Shown here piece by piece: positions 10,145 through 19,196 of a stretch of DNA of 64,000 nt. The translations under genes and the position numbers were made by a program. The stretch comes from Microvirga terrae. GTDB taxonomy: Bacteria; Pseudomonadota; Alphaproteobacteria; Rhizobiales; Beijerinckiaceae. Location of the stretch: contig NZ_CP102845.1 in assembly GCF_013307435.2 (NCBI RefSeq), forward strand, positions 3,780,001 to 3,844,000, given 5' to 3'. The first letter of the stretch is position 1. The number at the start of each line of letters is the position of its first letter. Below the pieces are notes generated by a model. That model had not been told where the DNA came from. It worked only from the letters and a program-made list of their open reading frames with translations, and ran no database searches.

Positions 10145-10297
10145 GGGTGTTTCGAGTTCACTTCTCTGGCTTCGACAACTGAAGTATCTCTGGACCCCAT
10201 GCGGAAGAAGTAATCAAGTCCTTGGCTCTACGGATCATCACATTCATCTCGAAATCGCCGCTATCCGAACCGCACAGACTGACGATTGTGGTGAGCA

Positions 10298-12346
10298 TCA
10301 CAACCTCCTGGCGCATCCGACCGCAATATCGTTCAACCTAACGGCTTGCCTGTTCTGTACGGGATCGACTCTCAAGACGGGCTCAAACCCAGTGTCGGAT
10401 TCCAGCAGGAAGGTCGTCTCTTTCGCCCCAGGAGGTTGATAGATGCTGAAGGAATTCTTTTCAGAGAAATCGGCTGCTCCGGTAGGCCGGTAGAAAACCT
10501 GCACGGCAGCGCCAACCTTGACTTGTTGCGTGACTGCGACCTGAAGCACTCGACAGGTTCGAGCGCCGGCGTCTTTAAGCGGAACAACCACCTGGGGATC
10601 TGGTTGAGACGGGATCCTGATGGAGCCATTCGACGACACCTTCATGCCCGGCTGTAGAACGGGCGGGGCACTCGATTGCTGGTCGCGCAACCTATAGAGA
10701 ACATCGTCCCCCTCGAAGCGGAAGGGTACAACCAGATTCTGGTGGACAAGCCCGGGTTCCTGACTGAGCCTGACGAGGGTGACATCTCCAATCACCTTCA
10801 CCGACCCTTCGTTTGGCCAAATGGCCATCGTGTTGAACTCAGCCAAGTAATTAGCTCGCTGGTCGGCTGCTAAAGGTTTGAGATTGCTAAAACCAATCAG
10901 GTTCATGAAAGAGATAATTCTGTAAGGGTTGCCCTGATCCCATTCGAAAAAAGATTGCCCAATTGTCGAGGACAGAACTCGCGGATAGGGCGTTTGAAAC
11001 TTCTTCCCTCCGTAGAAGTCTACAAGGTAAGGTTTATTGACATCAAACTTGTCATGCGCAGCAGCAATGCGAGTGTAAACCTGCTGTGCAACGAGACGAT
11101 CGTGATCCCGTACCAAATGATTGGCAGCCTGAAACAGCGACAAGCTGTATAGGCTTCCGAAAATGACTAGAATAACCGCAGCAATTCCGATCACTCTCAT
11201 GAGATGAATTCGCGAGGTGAGTACAAGCGTTCCGCAAAGGAAGACAATGTACGGCACCGCCACCATGGAACGGTACGCCGCGAAGCCTCGGGAGAGCGGA
11301 TGCAGCGCGAAGGGAGCAGTCAATATTGCAACAATAAGAATAATCCCGGCACCGACTGCAGCCAGTCCTCGGCTTGAGAGCTGAACCAGGATTGCAAGCA
11401 ATCCTGCTAAGATGAGAACTCCTACAAGATTTCGGTGACCGTAAACGGCAGGGCTTCCTGAATAAATCTTCCAGAGTTCTGCTAGGCTCGTATTTAGAAT
11501 GCGGACTGGATTCTCAAGGAACGATCCTAGGTCAGCAAACCCCTGAATGTAAGATATCGGAACTCCAAGTCCGTAGAGCAAAGCCATCCAGATTAGATAG
11601 TAAAGGACGCCGCCTCCCACGATCACAATCGCCATGATGGCAGAACCTTGCCAAACCAGCCTCCAGATCCGGTTGTGACCTGGCAGCTTTACCAGGATTG
11701 CACCAAGCCCGGCCGAGATGATGAAGAACAAGAAGGACTGGTAACATGCGAGCGCAAAGGCGGTCGCGACGATTGCGATGATCAGGCTGTTCAGTTGGCC
11801 AAAAATCGAACTTAACTTGCAATCCGACGATGAGATCAATCTATCATAGTAGTATAGGGTCAAGCCTGTGGAGAGCAATCCAAGACCGATGCCTGGAAGA
11901 TTCGTATAGAATTCAATAATAAAGAACCATATCGGAAATGCGGCAAACAGAGGAAAAAGAATATAAGCCCACAAATTGGTTTCGAATCTAAGCGAGCGCA
12001 AAATCAATAGATACGAAACGACAGTACAAACTCCGAAGAGCACGACGGGAAGATATGGTATTGTAGGTTGTGGCAGAAGAAATAGTTCAATCAGGTAAAC
12101 TGCCCAGCGCCCTTGTGCCACCCAGACGGCCGGATCGTCTCGGAAGGCGGCGAACTCTTCGTCGATCGAGAGTGGAAATATCCCAAGCTCGGATAAGTAC
12201 AGAGCGATAAAGATGAGCATAAGCCGGGAAGCAATTGGTAGGTGCCGCTCCAGAACAGACCGAAATGAAATCCCCCCCTCTCTTCCATCTCCGCTTGTCG
12301 CGATGTCAGAGACATTGGTCGATAAGGTAGGACTAAGCTTATTCAT
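10298..12346 (-). CDS. GtrII-like membrane glucosyltransferase
   Basis: 682 residues. After a short cytoplasmic tail and a first helix (about 35-55) comes LSIDEEFAAF and WVAQGRWAVYLIELF, the acidic first loop plus W-x-x-x-G-R-W signature I associate with the GtrII (Glucos_trans_II) family. About eleven membrane helices follow to roughly residue 420, then a soluble periplasmic-side domain of about 250 residues. Family members are the serotype-specific third component of Gtr systems: they move a sugar from undecaprenyl phosphate onto the O-antigen in the periplasm. GtrA and GtrB homologues lie just upstream on the same strand, supporting this role. The real sugar may not be glucose, because gtrB sits among 3-amino-sugar synthesis genes. 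Confidence 0.7.
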   Translation of the reverse strand: MNKLSPTLSTNVSDIATSGDGREGGISFRSVLERHLPIASRLMLIFIALYLSELGIFPLSIDEEFAAFRDDPAVWVAQGRWAVYLIELFLLPQPTIPYLPVVLFGVCTVVSYLLILRSLRFETNLWAYILFPLFAAFPIWFFIIEFYTNLPGIGLGLLSTGLTLYYYDRLISSSDCKLSSIFGQLNSLIIAIVATAFALACYQSFLFFIISAGLGAILVKLPGHNRIWRLVWQGSAIMAIVIVGGGVLYYLIWMALLYGLGVPISYIQGFADLGSFLENPVRILNTSLAELWKIYSGSPAVYGHRNLVGVLILAGLLAILVQLSSRGLAAVGAGIILIVAILTAPFALHPLSRGFAAYRSMVAVPYIVFLCGTLVLTSRIHLMRVIGIAAVILVIFGSLYSLSLFQAANHLVRDHDRLVAQQVYTRIAAAHDKFDVNKPYLVDFYGGKKFQTPYPRVLSSTIGQSFFEWDQGNPYRIISFMNLIGFSNLKPLAADQRANYLAEFNTMAIWPNEGSVKVIGDVTLVRLSQEPGLVHQNLVVPFRFEGDDVLYRLRDQQSSAPPVLQPGMKVSSNGSIRIPSQPDPQVVVPLKDAGARTCRVLQVAVTQQVKVGAAVQVFYRPTGAADFSEKNSFSIYQPPGAKETTFLLESDTGFEPVLRVDPVQNRQAVRLNDIAVGCARRL

Positions 12347-12598
12347 AACTACGTATCCAGGAAATTGGCCAGTCGTGTAGCCATTTATCTTCGGTTATCG
12401 GGTCGTCGAACTTCGGAAGCAATCCAAGCCGTCTGGGTCGATAACGCATGAGTTTTCGCCGGGAAGAGAATCCATCTCGTATCGACCTTGATCGGATATC
12501 GCAAGACGCCCTCTCGAAACTTAGAGCGGAACCTCGCTCCCGTCCGAGATTACATCCGGCCTCCAACCTCAGAGCACGCCGCAGAACTAGCCTCGATT

Positions 12599-13021
12599 TT
12601 ACGGGGTCGCTCTGTCGCGGCCTCTCAAAACGGCTCGCATTAGAGCAAAATTGAAGATGGTGGTGACCAAGAGCGCTCCGAAGATGGCAAGGCGCTCAGC
12701 ACCGAACGTCGTATCCAAGAACTTGACCGTTGTAAGACCTATGGCGAACCCCAAGAGGTATATAACTGACGTAGCAATACGGGCTTCGTTCCCTGTTCGT
12801 CCACCTTTGAAGACACGGGAAGGGTACACGAGGGCTACGAAAGCGAGGCCAACGAGCCAGGCGCCGGCATAGGCAACTGTCGCTGGCAGCCAGAACAACA
12901 GCACCTGATAGATGACGAGTGTCAGAGCCGTGTTAACAAGGCCCGCTCCGAGGAAGCGCCCAATATCGCCCAAGAACATTGCAAGACTAGTTTCCCGGAA
13001 GGGCAATCGATTCGGCATCAT
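12599..13021 (-). CDS. gtrA: GtrA-family membrane protein
   Basis: 140 residues, four predicted membrane helices and the family pattern FLGAGLVNTALTLVIYQVLL at the start and a short basic tail. GtrA proteins are thought to flip polyprenyl-phosphate-linked sugars across the inner membrane. The start ATG overlaps the stop of the preceding gene (ATGA at 13018-13021), so it is translationally coupled to the WxcM-like gene. With gtrB (14097-15149) and the GtrII-like gene (10298-12346) it completes a Gtr-type trio. Confidence 0.85.
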   Translation of the reverse strand: MMPNRLPFRETSLAMFLGDIGRFLGAGLVNTALTLVIYQVLLFWLPATVAYAGAWLVGLAFVALVYPSRVFKGGRTGNEARIATSVIYLLGFAIGLTTVKFLDTTFGAERLAIFGALLVTTIFNFALMRAVLRGRDRATP

Positions 13022-13995
13022 CGATTTACCAGTTCACGAAATTCGTCATAATCGCGTATGTAGTCATCTGCTTCGTAGGGCCGCGAAGCCATGACCAGGA
13101 GCAAACTGTCTCGATCGAACTTGTATTGAATTCCCCAGACCATCGGTGCGAGATAGAGCCCGACTGACGGATCGGTCAGCCGGACCTCGGCGCGGCTTCT
13201 TCCATCATCCACGACAACCGAAACGCCGCCTCGTGCTGCAACGAGAAACTGCTCGCATTTGCGATGCGCATGCTCCCCGCGCACCCGACTGCTGGCCACA
13301 TCGTACACGAGGAAGTTACGAACAGGCACGAAGGGCAGCCCCTTTCCATTCTCAAGAGGCGTGAGACTCCCGCGCATGTCGGAGAAGTGGGGCAGTCGCT
13401 CAAGGAAGCAGTTCGAGACACCAAGTTCGATACGGGAGCCGATTTTTGCCCCGAGCGCATCCGCTCCGCCAAGCCGCGGGCGCTCGGCGGAGGCAGTCTG
13501 GCTGCTCTGCGTGTCCTGGTACCCGATGATGACGGCCGGGTTGCCGACCACCGTCGCGTAGGGCGGCACATCCCGCGTCACGACCGCGCCGGCGCCGACC
13601 ATGGCGCCACGCCCGATACGGATCCCCGGCAGGATCGTCGCGTTCGCTCCAATCGATACATCATCTTCGAGGACAGTCTGCAGGAAAGCGTCGGGGTAGA
13701 CCTTCGAGCGCGGCCTCATGTCGTTCGTGAACGTCGCATTGGGGCCGATGAAGACTCGGTTTCCAACTCGCAGTCCGTCCCAGAGTTGCACCCCGCATTT
13801 GATCGTTACGTCGTCTCCTACAATCACATCGTTCTCAATGAAGACGTGATCGCAGACGTTGCAGTTTGCACCGATGCGCGCTCCCGGGAGAATGTGAGCG
13901 AAAGCCCAGACTCTGGTTCCGGGGCCGACACGCTTACTTTCGCAAAGTCCATTCGCGTGAACGAAAGGCAAACCGTTCGATTGTTGTTCCGTCAT
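13018..13995 (-). CDS. WxcM-like fused sugar N-acyltransferase + dTDP-hexose 3,4-ketoisomerase
   Basis: 325 residues from the ATG at 13995, chosen over the in-frame ATG at 14031 because an AGAGG motif precedes it at a suitable distance. The N-terminal half (about 1-175) is a left-handed beta-helix acyltransferase with hexapeptide repeats (GPGTRVWAFAHILPGARIG, IENDVIVGDDVTIKCG) and the closing VVGNPAVIIGY. The C-terminal half (about 190-325) is a cupin of the FdtA/QdtA type with VRGEHAHRKCEQFLVA, whose histidines are the catalytic ones in this family. Together with the aminotransferase upstream, these activities convert dTDP-4-keto-6-deoxyglucose to a dTDP-3-acylamino-3,6-dideoxyhexose (Fuc3NAc or Qui3NAc type). 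The two halves are separate genes in some bacteria and fused in others, as in WxcM of Xanthomonas. Confidence 0.85.
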   Translation of the reverse strand: MTEQQSNGLPFVHANGLCESKRVGPGTRVWAFAHILPGARIGANCNVCDHVFIENDVIVGDDVTIKCGVQLWDGLRVGNRVFIGPNATFTNDMRPRSKVYPDAFLQTVLEDDVSIGANATILPGIRIGRGAMVGAGAVVTRDVPPYATVVGNPAVIIGYQDTQSSQTASAERPRLGGADALGAKIGSRIELGVSNCFLERLPHFSDMRGSLTPLENGKGLPFVPVRNFLVYDVASSRVRGEHAHRKCEQFLVAARGGVSVVVDDGRSRAEVRLTDPSVGLYLAPMVWGIQYKFDRDSLLLVMASRPYEADDYIRDYDEFRELVNR

Positions 13996-14096
13996 GATGA
14001 TGTTTGCCTCTTTGCTGTCCCTTGAGTGCATCGCTGCGCCGGTCTCTAGCGAACCTTTGAGGGCAGGTCCCTATTTCCAGGTAAACCGTTCCAGCC

Positions 14097-15149
14097 TCAA
14101 GCCTTCCCGGTCCCTAGCTGATTTGATTTTGCTTCGCAATTTACAACGCGACTAACGATGCTGAGCGGTCTCTGCTTGGTATTTTCGAAGGTCCGCCAAA
14201 GATATGAGCCGATGATCCCCTGTACCGCCAGCGTCAGAGAGCCGAAGAACGTGATGAGCAACACCAGCGTGGTATATCCAGGCTCAGCGATAAATCCGAG
14301 AACCCTTGCGAAAGCAACGACAGCTCCAAATACTATGCTTCCCAGGCATCCGAATACGCCGATCCAAAGCACCAGAAGAATGGGAAGATCAGAGAATGAA
14401 AAAATGCTGTCCATCATATAGCGGACACGTCGCGAGAACCTCCAGGCACTCTCTCCAACCTCACGTTTTCTTCTCCCATAGGGGATGAATTCTCTTCTAA
14501 ACCCTATCCAAAATAATTGTGCGATGAGAGAACTGTTGGGTTCGTGAATCGACAGGAGGACATCGCGGGCTTGGCGATTGCATGCAAAGATATCCACACC
14601 ACCTTTCGGCACGTCTCGAATGACGAGCTTGCGGTAGAGCCACCAGAAAGCATTCGAGAGCGCGTCGCGCAGGAGCGAGTCGTTCCGGCCGGTCCGCTTG
14701 CCGAACACCACGTCCGCGCGATCTGCTTCCAGTTCTTCAAAGAAGCGTATTATCAGCTCCGGGGGCTCCTGCAGGTCAGCTGCCATAACGGCAAAGTGGT
14801 CTCCGGTCGCTCTCTCAAGACCGGTTCGGATCGCCGTAAAGGCGCCGAAGTTCCGACTGTGAAAGACCACCTGCGATGCGAAGCGGAAGTCCGGCCTAGC
14901 CTCCAGCAATCGTTCGCCAGACCGGTCGGGTGAGCCATCAATGACAAACACCACCTCAAGACGATTGCCGAGATCGGCGTCAATTTCGTTCAGAGCCGCC
15001 ACAAGGGACGCGATGTTGTCTTCGTTCCGGTACACCGGAATGATGAGCGAAAGCCGCCCAGACGTGTCTGTAAGACTCTCCTGCCCGTCCATCACCTGAT
15101 GGCGTTCTTCTGAGGACATGATCATCGCGTATCCAATCTGAGGCGTCAC
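14097..15149 (-). CDS. gtrB: GtrB-type polyprenyl-phosphate glycosyltransferase (GT2)
   Basis: 350 residues from a GTG at 15149 that overlaps the stop of the aminotransferase gene (GTGA), with alternative ATGs at 15125 and 15119. The GT2 domain (about 30-240) shows LSLIIPVYRNEDNI, VFVIDGSPDRSGE, the catalytic ADLQEPPELI and the QLFWIGFRREFIPYGRRKR segment of DPM1/GtrB enzymes. Two C-terminal membrane helices (about 255-285 and 290-320) anchor it, as in GtrB. It should load a nucleotide-activated sugar onto undecaprenyl phosphate at the cytoplasmic face. Its position inside an amino-sugar operon suggests a dTDP-3-acylamino sugar as donor; that is inference. Confidence 0.82.
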   Translation of the reverse strand: MTPQIGYAMIMSSEERHQVMDGQESLTDTSGRLSLIIPVYRNEDNIASLVAALNEIDADLGNRLEVVFVIDGSPDRSGERLLEARPDFRFASQVVFHSRNFGAFTAIRTGLERATGDHFAVMAADLQEPPELIIRFFEELEADRADVVFGKRTGRNDSLLRDALSNAFWWLYRKLVIRDVPKGGVDIFACNRQARDVLLSIHEPNSSLIAQLFWIGFRREFIPYGRRKREVGESAWRFSRRVRYMMDSIFSFSDLPILLVLWIGVFGCLGSIVFGAVVAFARVLGFIAEPGYTTLVLLITFFGSLTLAVQGIIGSYLWRTFENTKQRPLSIVSRVVNCEAKSNQLGTGKA

Positions 15150-16306
15150 CGCGGTGTGAAGGCGGAGAGAGCGTTGCAGACTCGAGCCACTTCTTCTTCA
15201 GTCATGGTCGGGAAGCAGGGCAAGGTCAGGATCCTGTTCACGCTCACGCGTGATACGTCGAGACCGGACGGCCCAATCCGCTTGGGCCGGTCGCCCCACC
15301 CCGGCTGATCGCAGTCGAGAACAGGATAGTGAATATCCGTCGCGACTCCATGGGTCTTTAGATATTCCTTCAGTTGTTCGCGGTGACCCGTCTGGATGAC
15401 CGCAAGGTGAGCCACGGTTCCGATCCGGCTTCGGACGATTTGAAGACCAACGGGAGCTGCCTTCTCATAGGCATCGAGTACACTCACACGACGTGCATTA
15501 GAAGAATCGAGATCTGACAGTAGGACTGATAGGAAAGCAGCCTGCAGTTCATCCAGGCGCGAGTTGCGGCCACCGGCTGCTACGATGTTGTACTTGTCAC
15601 CCCATCCATATTGCTGGAGCCGGCGCACCGATCCGTTGAGGTCGGCGTCACTCGTCGCAACTCCACCGCCGTCACCGAGAGCCCCGAGATTCTTGGTCGG
15701 ATAGAAGCTGAAGGTCGCGATGTCGCCGAAAGTACCCGCCGTCCCACTCGCGCCCTTGAGGCCATGCGCCTGCGCACAATCCTCCACAATGGGAACATGT
15801 GCGTAACCAGCGTCATTCATGGCTCGGCGCAGGGCAGGAACGTCGATGAGGCCGCCATAGAGATGCGTCGCCACGACCGCTACGGTTTTGCCCGACAGGG
15901 CAGCGACGGCCGAGGGGATGGATAGGAGCTGGCTCTCCGGCTCGATATCCGCATAAACTGGTGTACAGCCGACGAGATAGCAGGCAGTGCTTGTATATCC
16001 ACCGGCATTTGCGACCGTAATCACCTCGTACGCGTCAGCCGTCCGCGTTGCTGTCTGCTCGACGCTGCCAGAACGGAGGGCTTTCTCAAGCAGGACCCGA
16101 AGAACGATCTCGAGCGCATCGGTGCCATTGGCCAAGCCTATGAAATGCCCAACTCCTAGGTAACCCGCGAATGCTTCGCAAAAGGCCTTGTTTCGCGGGC
16201 CATTGAGCCACCAGCCGGACCGAAGGACGTCCAAGGCCGTTTGATCGAGTTTGTCACCGTAAGCGGCGTACATCCGCTGCAGGTCATTGAGAGGAATAGT
16301 GGTCAT
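15146..16306 (-). CDS. DegT/DnrJ/EryC1-family sugar aminotransferase (FdtB/QdtB-like)
   Basis: 386 residues from the ATG at 16306 (GAGAAA just upstream); an in-frame ATG 36 nt earlier adds non-conserved sequence. PLP-dependent type I fold: GLANGTDALEIVLR cofactor phosphate loop, VPIVEDCAQAHG with the pyridine-contacting Asp, and FSFYPTKNLGALGDGGG with the Schiff-base lysine. In the context of rmlA, rmlB and a FdtA-type isomerase domain it most likely transaminates a dTDP-3-keto-6-deoxyhexose to the 3-amino sugar. The 4-nt overlap with gtrB indicates one transcription unit. Confidence 0.85.
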   Translation of the reverse strand: MTTIPLNDLQRMYAAYGDKLDQTALDVLRSGWWLNGPRNKAFCEAFAGYLGVGHFIGLANGTDALEIVLRVLLEKALRSGSVEQTATRTADAYEVITVANAGGYTSTACYLVGCTPVYADIEPESQLLSIPSAVAALSGKTVAVVATHLYGGLIDVPALRRAMNDAGYAHVPIVEDCAQAHGLKGASGTAGTFGDIATFSFYPTKNLGALGDGGGVATSDADLNGSVRRLQQYGWGDKYNIVAAGGRNSRLDELQAAFLSVLLSDLDSSNARRVSVLDAYEKAAPVGLQIVRSRIGTVAHLAVIQTGHREQLKEYLKTHGVATDIHYPVLDCDQPGWGDRPKRIGPSGLDVSRVSVNRILTLPCFPTMTEEEVARVCNALSAFTPR

Positions 16307-16372
16307 CGTAGGTTTCTCTATCCAGCAGCGGGAACGTGACATAAGGCATCGCCTCGGTCCTGCAGTCCTTCG

Positions 16373-17245
16373 TCAGACTGCTCCGTCGGCGATACGTAAC
16401 AGATATTGTCCATAGGTGCTTTTAGAGAGCCTCGTCCCGAGCGCCACGAGCTGTTCCCGTTGGATCCAGCCGGCCGTGAAGGCAATTTCCTCAGGGCAGG
16501 CAATCCGGAAACCTTGGCGCTTCTCCAAAGCGCGAACGAACTCGGCGGCCTCGACGAGACTGTCCGGTGTTCCGGTATCGAGCCAGGCGTAGCCGCGGCC
16601 CATCAGTTCGACTTGAAGCTGGCCCATTTCCAGATAGACGCGGTTCACATCCGTGATCTCGAGTTCCCCGCGTGCAGACGGCTTCAGATTTGCCGCGATG
16701 TCGACGACCTGACCATCGTAGAAGTACAGGCCCGTCACTGCCCAATTAGAGCGGGGAGCGTTCGGCTTCTCCTCGATGGAGATTGCCTTGCCGCTTCGGT
16801 CGAATTCGACGACTCCGTAACGCTCCGGATCGGTCACGTGATAGGCGAAGACAGAGGCGCCGGATGTACGGCCGGCCGCAGAACGTAATAGATCCGTCAG
16901 TCCGTGCCCGTAATAGACGTTGTCGCCTAGGATCAACACCGATGGCCCGCCCGCGACGAACTCCGCCGCGATGATGTAAGCTTGGGCAAGTCCCTCCGGC
17001 TTGGGCTGTTCCGCATAGGATAGGCGTATGCCCCATTGCTCACCGCTCCCGAGCAACTGACGAAAGCGCGGAAGATCATCCGGTGTCGAGATGATCAGGA
17101 TGTCGCGAATACCCGCCAGCATCAGGGTTGTCAGCGGATAATAGATCATTGGCTTGTCGTAGATCGGCAGCAGCTGCTTCGACGTGACATATGTCATGGG
17201 ATGCAGTCGTGTTCCACTGCCCCCTGCCAGAATGATGCCCTTCAT
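16373..17245 (-). CDS. rmlA: Glucose-1-phosphate thymidylyltransferase
   Basis: 290 residues, the family's normal length. The nucleotidyltransferase signature [11 protein letters not shown] opens the protein, with [19 protein letters not shown] directly after and [31 protein letters not shown] and [11 protein letters not shown] later; all are diagnostic of RmlA. It makes dTDP-glucose from dTTP and glucose 1-phosphate, the first step for rhamnose and dTDP-amino sugars. AAGGAG precedes the ATG at 17245. It is part of the minus-strand run rmlB-rmlC-rmlA-aminotransferase-gtrB. Confidence 0.96.
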   Translation of the reverse strand: MKGIILAGGSGTRLHPMTYVTSKQLLPIYDKPMIYYPLTTLMLAGIRDILIISTPDDLPRFRQLLGSGEQWGIRLSYAEQPKPEGLAQAYIIAAEFVAGGPSVLILGDNVYYGHGLTDLLRSAAGRTSGASVFAYHVTDPERYGVVEFDRSGKAISIEEKPNAPRSNWAVTGLYFYDGQVVDIAANLKPSARGELEITDVNRVYLEMGQLQVELMGRGYAWLDTGTPDSLVEAAEFVRALEKRQGFRIACPEEIAFTAGWIQREQLVALGTRLSKSTYGQYLLRIADGAV

Positions 17246-17304
17246 CGTTCGTCTCCTTGGCTATCAGGGATCTCTCGTAAGAGCCCTCACGCCCAACCGT
17301 TGTT

Positions 17305-17862
17305 CTATGCAAAGTAGGCCGGCAAGTCGGCGAGCAGCGGCTGCCCCCTGTCTTTGTCCGACAGAACTGCGTCAGCCGGCGCGACAGGCCAATCGATACC
17401 AAGTGATGGATCGTTCCAGCGCATCCCGTGATCATGTGCTGAGGAGTAGTAGGCTGAGACCTTGTACACGATCTCCGTATCTGGCTCGAGCGTGCAGAAG
17501 CCGTGAGCGAACCCTATTGGCACGAAAAGCTGCAACCCATTCTCTGCAGACAATTCCACGGCAATATGCTTGCCGAAAGTCGGCGATGACCGCCGAATGT
17601 CCACTACGACATCGAGGATTCGGCCGCGCACGACCCGAACAAGCTTGGCTTGCGCGAATGGCACGCTCTGGAAGTGAAGCCCCCTCACGGTGCCAGCCGA
17701 GGCCGATAGCGAGTGATTATCCTGCACGAACTCCACATCAATACCGGCATCGGTAAAGCGCTGCCGATTGTACGTTTCGGAAAAGAAACCGCGCCGATCA
17801 CCAATGCGCTGCGGGCTCACCACTCGGACGTCCGGCAGCACCGTCGGCTCCACTTTCAGCAC
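17305..17862 (-). CDS. rmlC: dTDP-4-dehydrorhamnose 3,5-epimerase
   Basis: 185 residues from a GTG at 17862, preferred over the upstream TTG because AGGAG stands seven bases before it. Cupin fold with PQRIGDRRGFFSETYN, VRGLHFQ (catalytic His), KLVRVVRGRILDVVVD and FVPIGFAHGFCTL. It epimerises dTDP-4-keto-6-deoxyglucose at C3 and C5 on the way to dTDP-L-rhamnose. The final reductase gene rmlD is not in this window, so rhamnose synthesis needs a gene elsewhere. The neighbouring aminotransferase branch uses the same precursor, so the two branches would compete for it. Confidence 0.94.
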   Translation of the reverse strand: MLKVEPTVLPDVRVVSPQRIGDRRGFFSETYNRQRFTDAGIDVEFVQDNHSLSASAGTVRGLHFQSVPFAQAKLVRVVRGRILDVVVDIRRSSPTFGKHIAVELSAENGLQLFVPIGFAHGFCTLEPDTEIVYKVSAYYSSAHDHGMRWNDPSLGIDWPVAPADAVLSDKDRGQPLLADLPAYFA

Positions 17863-17940
17863 TCCATCACTCCTCAACCTATGTTGAACTCACGAGCACC
17901 AGGCTCAAGCAGCTGCGCGCTCGGAACCGAGACCCTGAGC

Positions 17941-19002
17941 TCAGACTGCGATTCCGAGCCGTTCGCCTTGATAGACACCGGACCGGACCCGCTCCCACCA
18001 ATCCTGATTGCCGAGGTACCAGGAAACCGTCTTCCGGAGGCCTGTCTCAAATGTCTCGGTAGGACGCCACCCCAGTTCACGTTCGATCTTGCTGGCGTCG
18101 ATCGCATACCGGAGATCGTGGCCGGGCCGGTCGGTCACGTAGGAAATCAGCTTTTCCCGCGGCCCGATCGCATTACTTGGCGCCATCTCATCGACGAGTT
18201 CACAGATGGAGCGAACGACATCAATGTTCGCGCGCTCATTCCAGCCACCAATGTTGTAGTTCTCACCCACCCTCCCCCTCTCGGCCACGAGGATCAGAGC
18301 CTCTGCGTGGTCCTCCACATAAAGCCAGTCGCGCACATTCTCACCCTTGCCATAGACTGGCAGAGGCTTTCCCTCGAGCGCGTTCAGGATCATGAGAGGG
18401 ATGAGCTTCTCGGGAAAATGGTACGGACCGTAATTATTGGAGCAGTTGGTAACCAAGGTCGGAAGGCCATAGGTATGGTGCCAGGCGCGCACGAAATGGT
18501 CCGATGCAGCCTTGGAGGCCGAGTAAGGCGAGTTGGGCTGGTACGGGTAGTCCTCGTGGAAAAAGCCTTCCTCGCCGAGGGAACCAAAGACTTCATCGGT
18601 CGAAATGTGATGGAAGCGGAACGCGTCGCGGCGTGTGGTGTCCAGCTTACTCCAATAAGTCAGAGCCGCCTGGAGTAGCGTGAAGGTGCCGACCACGTTT
18701 GTCTGCACGAACTCGCCCGGGCCGTCGATCGAACGGTCGACGTGGCTTTCGGCTGCAAGATGCATGATCACATCCGGCGCATACTCGTCGATCACGGCCT
18801 GCATATGCCGGGCGTCGGCGATATCGGCGCGGACGAAACGGTAACGATCACTGCCGGAAACCGACTTGAGGGAATCGAGGTTGCCCGCGTAGGTCAGTTT
18901 ATCAACGACTAGAACCTGATGCTGCGTGTCCAAAATCAGCTTGCGGACGACAGCCGAACCGATGAATCCGGCGCCTCCTGTGATCAAGTATCTCTTTGCC
19001 AT
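17941..19002 (-). CDS. rmlB: dTDP-glucose 4,6-dehydratase
   Basis: 353 residues, extended short-chain dehydrogenase. NAD site [16 protein letters not shown] at the N-terminus, [27 protein letters not shown] with the catalytic Asp-Glu, and [15 protein letters not shown] with the Tyr/Lys pair; [16 protein letters not shown] and YNIGG later. It converts dTDP-glucose to dTDP-4-keto-6-deoxyglucose, the branch point for rhamnose and 3-amino-6-deoxy sugars. It is the first gene of the dTDP-sugar unit; 194 bp upstream hold an inverted repeat and probably a promoter. Confidence 0.96.
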   Translation of the reverse strand: MAKRYLITGGAGFIGSAVVRKLILDTQHQVLVVDKLTYAGNLDSLKSVSGSDRYRFVRADIADARHMQAVIDEYAPDVIMHLAAESHVDRSIDGPGEFVQTNVVGTFTLLQAALTYWSKLDTTRRDAFRFHHISTDEVFGSLGEEGFFHEDYPYQPNSPYSASKAASDHFVRAWHHTYGLPTLVTNCSNNYGPYHFPEKLIPLMILNALEGKPLPVYGKGENVRDWLYVEDHAEALILVAERGRVGENYNIGGWNERANIDVVRSICELVDEMAPSNAIGPREKLISYVTDRPGHDLRYAIDASKIERELGWRPTETFETGLRKTVSWYLGNQDWWERVRSGVYQGERLGIAV

Positions 19003-19169
19003 GACCCCTGCTCTTCTTCGTCCCTAGGTCCATAGCATGCTCTTCGTCCAGCATGCACAACCTGCTTTCTGTATCTCCGGCAGGGTACTAGCGTATAACG
19101 GCAATATCGTCCACGGCTTCTAGCCTTGCTTCGATCCACAAGGGCAATAAGACATATCTCATGCATTCT

Positions 19170-19186
19170 TTCAACTTATAGTTGAA
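19170..19186. promoter_or_regulatory. Inverted repeat upstream of rmlB
   Basis: TTCAACT-TAT-AGTTGAA: two perfect 7-bp arms around three bases, in an AT-richer spot of the gap between the DUF616/GT2 gene (stop at 19197) and rmlB (start at 19002). There is no T-run on either strand. It could be an operator for the dTDP-sugar genes or a weak hairpin after the preceding gene. Confidence 0.35.
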
Positions 19187-19196
19187 TATGGCGCGT

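Noticed and set aside
13264..14025. Long plus-strand frame of 253 codons antisense to the WxcM-like gene
   Set aside because: Shadow of a clearly identified gene; no domain and no ribosome site.
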